Source: Fragilaria radians (Eukaryota; Bacillariophyta; Fragilariophyceae; Fragilariales; Fragilariaceae). From it: a stretch of 12,152 bases of DNA. Numbering within the stretch: position 1 is the first letter of the stretch; the number at the start of each line of letters is the position of its first letter. The stretch lies in contig CAAAJI010000031.1 in assembly GCA_900642245.1 (NCBI GenBank), positions 191,721 through 203,872 on the forward strand, written 5' to 3'. The translations under genes and the position numbers were made by a program. Of this stretch, positions 7,129-12,152 are shown piece after piece. The notes under the pieces are model-generated. The model made no database searches. It was given only the letters and a program-made list of their open reading frames with translations, and was not told the origin of the DNA.

Positions 7129-8040
7129 AAAGTCTTCAAACCTCCAAAGATTCGAAATGACTTAGATTCTCACGAATTGTGTGAGAAAGAGATCGCTGAC
7201 AGCGCAGCGGAAAAAGTGTTAGATTGCTCAACAGTAATCACAGACACTGTCATAGCTAAGCATCCTGTACTGGGGATGATATCGTGGTATCTGTTGTGAT
7301 ATGCCATTTTTCACTTTAGCAAGTTTAGAAGGGAAAGTACAAGCTCAATGGCTTCCCGTGAAAATTTTGAATTTTAGACCTTCTCAAGGATATGCCATGA
7401 AAATTAGAAATTGAGCCTTGCAATAGAAAAGAAAGAAGGCATGTGAAGAAAATATTATCAAAATTCCTAGACTTGCATTCTCCTTAAATTCAGTTTTGAA
7501 ATAAAAAATGTCAGAGCATTCGGTGTTAATCCTTACACTTTACCTCCGCGATTATACGTCTAGATAATTTTGAGCCTCTTTGCTAATGTAAAGTGAATGT
7601 ATACAAAAGCAAAACATTTAAGCCTCAATAGTGTGATAACCCAATCATCACTAAAATAGATCCTTGAATTGAAAAATCAAAACATGAATCATGGTTACCC
7701 AGAAAGGGTGTTTACTGATTATTCCCAAGCAGTATGAACAAAGACCACCAATCCGTATACGCAATTACATCCAAGAAATGCATTCAAGAATTTACAAACT
7801 GATTTTGAAAGAAGAAAATCCGTAAATGTGGCTATTGCAAAAATAAATAACCCCTTGATTAAGGGGAATCTCTTATCACCTGCACTATCAAGCAGGGAAC
7901 TTATGAGTTAATTGTTGCTTAGCATAAACTAGAATCTACAATATTTGTGGGACATTTAGACAACTTCCGGATGACCATTTATGTGCAATACTCCATGATC
8001 CTCATTTTTGTCAGATCAACATAGATTAAATGAAATGATG
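7129..8040 (+). other. Shared non-coding 3' flank of copy 2
   Basis: The first bases after the stop preserve the lost C-terminal coding sequence (TTAAAAAGTCTTCAAACCTCCAAAG), now out of frame. Beyond it, blocks match the flanks of copies 1 and 3: GCTGACAG, AAAAAGTGT, GTTGTGATATGCCATTTTT (about 7294-7312, against TTGCAATATGCCATTTTC after copy 3), GCTAATGTAAAGTGAATG (about 7581) and CAGATCAACATAGATT (about 8015). About 50 bases near 7940-7990 have no counterpart after copy 1, so they look inserted here or deleted there. No gene is seen. Confidence 0.7.
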
Positions 8041-8838
8041 TGTATAGAGAAGTGTTCAAAAATCTTGTTAAAGACGTTTATACAAATTATTGTACATGTG
8101 ACACATCGTTTCCTGTTAGAATGACAAATACAGGATGGGAAATATGTGCAGCACTTTTGCAAAATAGCATATTCATGTAATTTCATTTACAGCCTTGAAA
8201 CATCATGCAACGTGATCAAAAAGATTCCTTGTCAATTGTTGAAGTGATCAAACTGTATCATTGCATGTTGATGAAATATTGATTCAAACGAAACCATAAT
8301 GTTCGATATAATATTTGGGTGGGTCTCTGTCTCTTGCTACTTTATAAAATTTAACAAAAAATTGTAAATGCGGAGGACACATCACTTCACATATCCATAG
8401 ATAAAGACAAGCAAGATTTTGATCAAGTTCAAAAGTAAGATCTACATTGGAATGCATCAGCTTGCCAATATAAAGGCGGAAGAGGAAAAGGAGAAGGGTT
8501 TCTCAAAGAGTCTAAAGAATTTTGAAAAATATAAGAAAAGATCAGTTTGTGAAATCATCAAGATAATGAGATGAAATTGGTTGCAATGCAATTCATAGGG
8601 TAAAGAGCTTGTTTGAATAAAATTAATCGATGAAAATTGCTTAACTGAATTTCCAAGATGAATTTTTTGATTTAATTCGTAGAGTTATAGTGTATGTAAT
8701 GTTTATCGTTTAAATAAAGACTGGATATTCGAGTTGCTTGCATCTCGATATCCGTATATGCCAACCAAAATACAAAACGGGCAATTTTCATTTAAACAAC
8801 TACTCTTTATGTGGTAGGGTCCTTCAGAACTGTATTCT
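8041..8838 (+). other. Intergenic stretch, mostly unassigned
   Basis: AT-rich and without a recognised gene. A Lys/Glu-rich open stretch at 8401-8574 contains an ATG at 8452 giving 40 codons (MHQLANIKAEEEKEKG...). It might be a scrap of a transposon or host protein, but no family is recognised. An imperfect inverted repeat lies at 8723-8753. Confidence 0.4.
8723..8753. repeat. Imperfect inverted repeat
   Basis: GGATATTCGAG at 8723-8733 pairs with CTCGATATCC at 8744-8753, with one unpaired T, around a 10-base loop. A small hairpin is possible. Function is unknown. Confidence 0.6.
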
Positions 8839-9090
8839 GTGCTGGGTGTTGTTCCATGGACAAAGCGAAGCAATCCGTCCGTGAGTATAAAAGAAGTTGC
8901 ATCAAAAATTGTTTTAGGGGGACACGTACAAATTGAATTTAAGAGGCATACCCTTGTCTCCTATATTGCTAGTGAGAAAGCCATGCAATCATACTACTGT
9001 CTTAAGCGACGTGACATCGTTGATATTAAAGTTGATTAGCGTCGCTGCCATGAATTGACGACTTTGTTTCAAAGTCTAATCAATTATGCA
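8839..9090 (+). pseudogene. Possible copia integrase C-terminal fossil
   Basis: An open stretch of 66 codons with no ATG at its start continues past a single TAG at about 9037. The piece PSVSIKEVASKIVLGG followed by VQIEFKRH recalls the SPREIVxG...KKHC segment that follows the integrase core of stramenopile copia elements. The later DIVDIKVD*RRCHEL fits the DxIYLRP...GGHE segment at the right distance. A decayed copia fragment on the + strand is therefore plausible and would be a separate insertion from the - strand fossil at 4199-5182. The match is by memory of motif order, with no catalytic residue in the segment, so it remains tentative. Confidence 0.45.
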
Positions 9091-9411
9091 ACACAAAACC
9101 ATGGGTGGATTAGCAAACTGAAAGCGAATTGGAAACAAAGGATTTGTTGAATAGACCAAATTTACCAGGATATCCATGGCTTAATTCAACCTACTTTCCA
9201 TCAGCAGCAGAGCCATTTAGCTCTCAACTTCTCTTTGACATAGATATAGCTTTTTCGGATGATGTTTAGAGAATGAAGAGCATTCCAAATTTCACTTTTG
9301 TGGACAAACTCTAATTTCCCTCTTTATAATTCGAACTCTTAGTTGATATTTCAAGTCAAAGAAATTTTCATTTTATGCATCTAGAGAAGCAGCGTTTCAT
9401 TTCAATGACAG
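9091..9411. other. Intergenic stretch with no recognised gene
   Basis: Both strands are dense in stops and no receptor-unit homology was seen. It may hold further decayed sequence downstream of the possible copia fragment, but no motif could be supported. Confidence 0.5.
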
Positions 9412-9693
9412 AAACTGCAGTTGTATTCACAGTTACGTATAGCCTTTACAAAAAGGGAGTTGCTAAAAGAGATTTCCATATCATTAAGCGCTAACAGAAT
9501 AATTTGACAAAAAACATAAGCAATGATTACGTTCTCAACTATTTTCGGGTACTCACAAACATTCTTAGTGTACAAAACAGATACTGTTGGTCGCGTTTTC
9601 TCGTTAAACCTTATTGACGACGATTTCTAGTCAAATTCAACGCAATTTTGATGCAATTGAGGGTTGTTTCACTGTGGGCCATAATACGTCAAA
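9412..9693 (+). promoter_or_regulatory. 5' flank of copy 3 shared with copy 2
   Basis: This is the counterpart of the copy 2 upstream region, about 100 bases longer because of inserted or unmatched sequence. Shared blocks include AAAAGAGATT, GCTAACAGAA, TTAAACCTTATTGA (9604-9617), GCAATTTTGA and TCAAAATGG at the start codon. The gene's promoter should lie in or near here. No defined TATA box, initiator or operator can be named. Confidence 0.5.
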
Positions 9694-11172
9694 ATGGCCG
9701 CTGAATTGTCAGATGATCAAATCATAGCAGTTATACTCGTCAATACATTATCCTCGCTTCTTTCCATATTTGGATCTTCGATGATTATTTACTTACTTCG
9801 TCGATCAAAAAAGGCTTCGGTTTACAATCGTTTGATGCTTGGCCTATCATCGTTCCACATTATCCTAGCAACATCGTTGTTGATTACTCCATTTCTTATC
9901 CCCGAATCTGGTGGAAGAAAATGGGCGCATGGAAATGACCAGACATGCTTGATGTTGGGTTTCTTAATTCAATTTGGCGGTACGGTTCCTTTATACAACA
10001 CGTCATTGAATGTATTCTTTCTATTAACCGTTGTTTATGGAATGAGCGAAGCAAGAATTACTAGATGGATCGAGCCAACGTTACACTGTGTTTCAATTCT
10101 CTATCCACTCATTACAGCATCTATTGGAATCGGTTTGAATCTATACTCTGAAGTAGAACTGGGAGTATTATGTTGGATTGGAAAATATCCGCGAGGTTGC
10201 GATGAAGATCCTACTATGGAGTGTACAGGTAAAATCATTGGATGGATCTACGGTGGAATACCATTTGTCGGATCCTTTGTATTCCTTCTCATTACAAACC
10301 TCTTCATTTTTCAAAAAGTACACAAAACAACAAGGCAGTCAGGGCGTTATACCATGGATAGTGTCATAGCCCAAAACAGCGTCAAGGACTTGAGGAATAG
10401 TAAATGTGCCATGAATAATGATGAGTTAGGTTGGATATCTAAATTCTGTTTCAACATTGGATGGAAAAGAAAAGCGAGTGAACACCCAGTAAGGAATGAT
10501 GCAGTGGGGGATATAGTGTCCGGAATCGATGGGGAAGATATTCAAACAGCCTCAGTAAGCGCAGGAAGCATGAGACAGCGACGAAAGCGCCATCATTTGG
10601 TTCAAAATAGCGAAACTCAAGCAGTTTTGATTCAAGCAACTCTTTATGTCTCTGCTTGCTTGACTACAATATTCTGGATGATGATATTGAGAATTTTGGG
10701 GAGTCGAGGTGTAAAGCGTCAGGAGGAATCGAATATTTTTTGGCTAACTTTCATAACACATCTCACATTTCCCCTTGAAGGATTTTGGAATCTCCTTATC
10801 TTTATACGTCCAAAGTATCTTCGGTGTCGACGACAAGCACCGACCAAGTCTCGATGTTGGGCATTGTGGCAATGTTTGACCACTAGGAATCCCTTAGCAG
10901 CTGCACCCCCAGAGGTCCCTCCATTATCAAAGTATACAATTCCTCTTCAAGGATGTGCCGCTGCCAATTCATCTTCCGAATTGCGAGGCTTTTCACGCAA
11001 ACTAGACGAACTAGAATGTAAAATGCCTGCTGAAATCATTTTGGAGGAAAGATGTGATCCTTGTCACGAAGAGACTCCCCAGTCAAACAGCGACGTATTA
11101 TCATTAGAAGAGACACCAGAAACAAAGAGAGATGCATTGCCATTAAAGCAGATCTCCAAACTTTTGGAATGA
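9694..11172 (+). CDS. 7TM G-protein-coupled-receptor-like protein, copy 3
   Basis: A complete, intronless 492-residue frame and the longest of the array. Seven hydrophobic segments lie at about 10-35, 45-69, 86-115, 128-151, 179-207, 308-334 and 347-371. Cys85 and loop Cys160/169/177 are conserved with copy 2. The third intracellular loop is eight residues shorter than in copy 2 (SSNENSIES reduced to a single S), explained by a 24-base in-frame deletion at about 10401. In TM7 the otherwise shared PLQGFWN reads PLEGFWN (Glu362), and the juxtamembrane YLRWRRQ reads YLRCRRQ (Cys378). The tail keeps the region lost in copy 2 and adds a 13-residue tandem duplication (459-471 and 472-484) before ISKLLE. 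The likely role is a membrane receptor signalling through a G protein; the ligand is unknown. TM-region similarity to cAMP-receptor-like proteins is the basis of the family call. Confidence 0.92.
   Translation: MAAELSDDQIIAVILVNTLSSLLSIFGSSMIIYLLRRSKKASVYNRLMLGLSSFHIILATSLLITPFLIPESGGRKWAHGNDQTCLMLGFLIQFGGTVPLYNTSLNVFFLLTVVYGMSEARITRWIEPTLHCVSILYPLITASIGIGLNLYSEVELGVLCWIGKYPRGCDEDPTMECTGKIIGWIYGGIPFVGSFVFLLITNLFIFQKVHKTTRQSGRYTMDSVIAQNSVKDLRNSKCAMNNDELGWISKFCFNIGWKRKASEHPVRNDAVGDIVSGIDGEDIQTASVSAGSMRQRRKRHHLVQNSETQAVLIQATLYVSACLTTIFWMMILRILGSRGVKRQEESNIFWLTFITHLTFPLEGFWNLLIFIRPKYLRCRRQAPTKSRCWALWQCLTTRNPLAAAPPEVPPLSKYTIPLQGCAAANSSSELRGFSRKLDELECKMPAEIILEERCDPCHEETPQSNSDVLSLEETPETKRDALPLKQISKLLE
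11068..11106 (+). repeat. In-frame 39-bp tandem repeat, unit 1
   Basis: Encodes EETPQSNSDVLSL in the C-terminal tail of copy 3. It is followed directly by a diverged second unit of the same length. Copy 1 has one such unit only (NEKTQENRDVLSL), so the extra unit is specific to copy 3. Confidence 0.75.
11107..11145 (+). repeat. In-frame 39-bp tandem repeat, unit 2
   Basis: Encodes EETPETKRDALPL, aligned residue for residue with unit 1. The two units differ at several positions, so the duplication is not very recent. Confidence 0.75.
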
Positions 11173-11770
11173 CTTAGAGTCTCTCGAATCGTGTAAGAGC
11201 AAGGTTGCTAATTGTGGAGTGAAAATAGTTATTGGCTTGAAACTTGGGCTTGAAACTTTTATCTCAGATCGTTGAACATTTATCTCGTACATATGCTAGT
11301 TTGGGAATAAATGCCATGATATCTGTTGCAATATGCCATTTTCTTTGCGTTGCTGTTGCTGGTATTTCAACTGCATTTTGGAACGGAAAATGCAAGCTCA
11401 AAGGTTTCCCATGAAAACTTTGAATCAAAAATCTTTTCAACATTGTGCCTTGAAGGTAAGACTTTGATTTTTGCAAAATTAAAGCATGCATACATATTCA
11501 GAATGATTTTCTTGTGGCCTAGTATTACTCAATCAGTGTATTCATGTTGAAGTGAAACTTGAAATCTATGACTCTTGAATTAAGTTTTTGGATCATTCTA
11601 TAATTCTGTAGGGATATAAAAATAAATCTTTATAGAAGCAAACACACTACACACTTCAGATATGAGGTAACCCATTCTTAGCCATCAAGGATTCCAAATT
11701 GACGATGCAAAAAAGGGATCATGATTGCCCAGAAAAAGTGTTACATTCCTATACTTTGTGTATCAAAGAA
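11173..11770 (+). other. Shared non-coding 3' flank of copy 3
   Basis: Blocks match the other flanks in order: ACTTAGAGTCTCTCGAATCG after the stop (against ACTTAGATTCTCACGAATTG), GATATCTGTTGCAATATGCC (11319-11338), GCAAGCTCAAAGG-TTTCCC (against ACAAGCTCAATGGCTTCCC after copy 2), and GATCATGATTGCCCAGAAAAAGTG (about 11718, against GAATCATGGTTACCCAGAAAGGGTG). An open frame at 11699-11950 begins inside this non-coding homology and lacks a convincing gene signal. Confidence 0.65.
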
Positions 11771-12152
11771 GGCTACCTATCCATTAAAAAAAAATATCCA
11801 AAAAATGGATTTAGAAAGTTACTTTACAGACATTGCATTGTAAGAAAATACAAGGTTGCCACTAGGGAGATTCATGAAAACAAGAAAAATACTATTTGGT
11901 GTTGTCTGAAGTATGAAAGGAGTGGGCTTGGAATTGATCATAAAAAATAAGAAATGGTAAATATTCAATTAAGGCGGCAAGATAGATAATAAGTCATGCC
12001 ATTACAAAACAGGTAGTGTCATGGAACATTTGAATTAGAAAATGTGACTTTTTCAATTGATGACAAGAAGCATTACTTTAATGTTTACATCAATTGAAAT
12101 CTTGCATCATGAATTTGACCAAAAATATGTCGGTTATATGTTGCAAAGTCCT
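11771..12152. other. Right end of window, unassigned
   Basis: No gene is recognised. The sequence no longer aligns clearly with the other receptor flanks. It contains the inverted repeat at 12051-12099. Confidence 0.5.
12051..12099. repeat. Inverted repeat, 12-bp perfect arms
   Basis: TTTCAATTGATG at 12051-12062 is the exact reverse complement of CATCAATTGAAA at 12088-12099, with a 25-base spacer. It could be a hairpin or the remains of a small inverted-repeat element. No target-site duplication could be identified. Confidence 0.7.

Noticed and set aside
11699..11950. 83-codon + strand frame downstream of copy 3
   Set aside because: Its first part aligns with non-coding flank of copies 1 and 2, where no frame is kept; the Lys-rich composition reflects A-runs.
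1..12152. Bacterial-type features: operons, CRISPR array, tRNA or rRNA genes
   Set aside because: No regularly spaced repeats, no cloverleaf or rRNA-like sequence, and no Shine-Dalgarno-linked gene chains were seen.

Overview
The window is eukaryotic. It has long intronless reading frames inside AT-rich intergenic DNA, no bacterial ribosome-binding sites or operons, and decayed LTR-retrotransposon pieces. The best-supported content is a tandem array of three closely related seven-transmembrane (7TM) receptor genes, all on the + strand: 151-1425 (copy 1, 5'-truncated), 5719-7128 (copy 2, 469 aa) and 9694-11172 (copy 3, 492 aa). The style of the TM6 and TM7 motifs (TQAVLIQATLYVSAC; FPLQGFWNLLIFIRPKY) resembles the cAMP-receptor-like 7TM proteins known from diatoms and other stramenopiles. 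The retroelement remnants also read like diatom Ty1/copia and Ty3/gypsy elements. A diatom is therefore my best guess, but it is an inference.

Layout. 1-150: a decayed, frameshifted N-terminal/TM1-like segment ahead of copy 1. 151-1425: copy 1, lacking TM1 and most of TM2. 1322-1619: a direct duplication of the 3' end of copy 1, one half in the CDS and one half downstream. About 1426-2293: non-coding 3' flank that can be aligned by eye with the flanks of copies 2 and 3. About 2440-2965: Ty3/gypsy integrase fossil (+). About 3000-4190: no recognisable gene. About 4199-5182: Ty1/copia reverse transcriptase/RNase H fossil (-). About 5543-5718: 5' flank shared with copy 3. 5719-7128: copy 2. 7129-8040: shared 3' flank. 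About 8839-9090: a possible second copia fossil, integrase C-terminal side (+). About 9412-9693: shared 5' flank. 9694-11172: copy 3. 11173 to about 11770: shared 3' flank. The remainder is unassigned.

The unit of duplication was larger than the gene: it carried about 0.2 kb upstream and up to 0.9 kb downstream. The coding parts stayed very similar while the flanks diverged, which fits purifying selection and/or gene conversion. Between copies, the extracellular loops and membrane segments are nearly constant. Indels fall in the third intracellular loop and the C-terminal tail, so the receptors may sense a common cue but couple to or be shut off by different partners (inference). Copy 1 looks like a mosaic: a receptor block flanked on both sides by relics of an older, more diverged copy. 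The retroelement fossils between copies 1 and 2 account for most of the wider spacing there (4.3 kb against 2.6 kb). No finished novel system is proven; the mosaic copy 1 and the tail/loop diversification are the points most worth testing.
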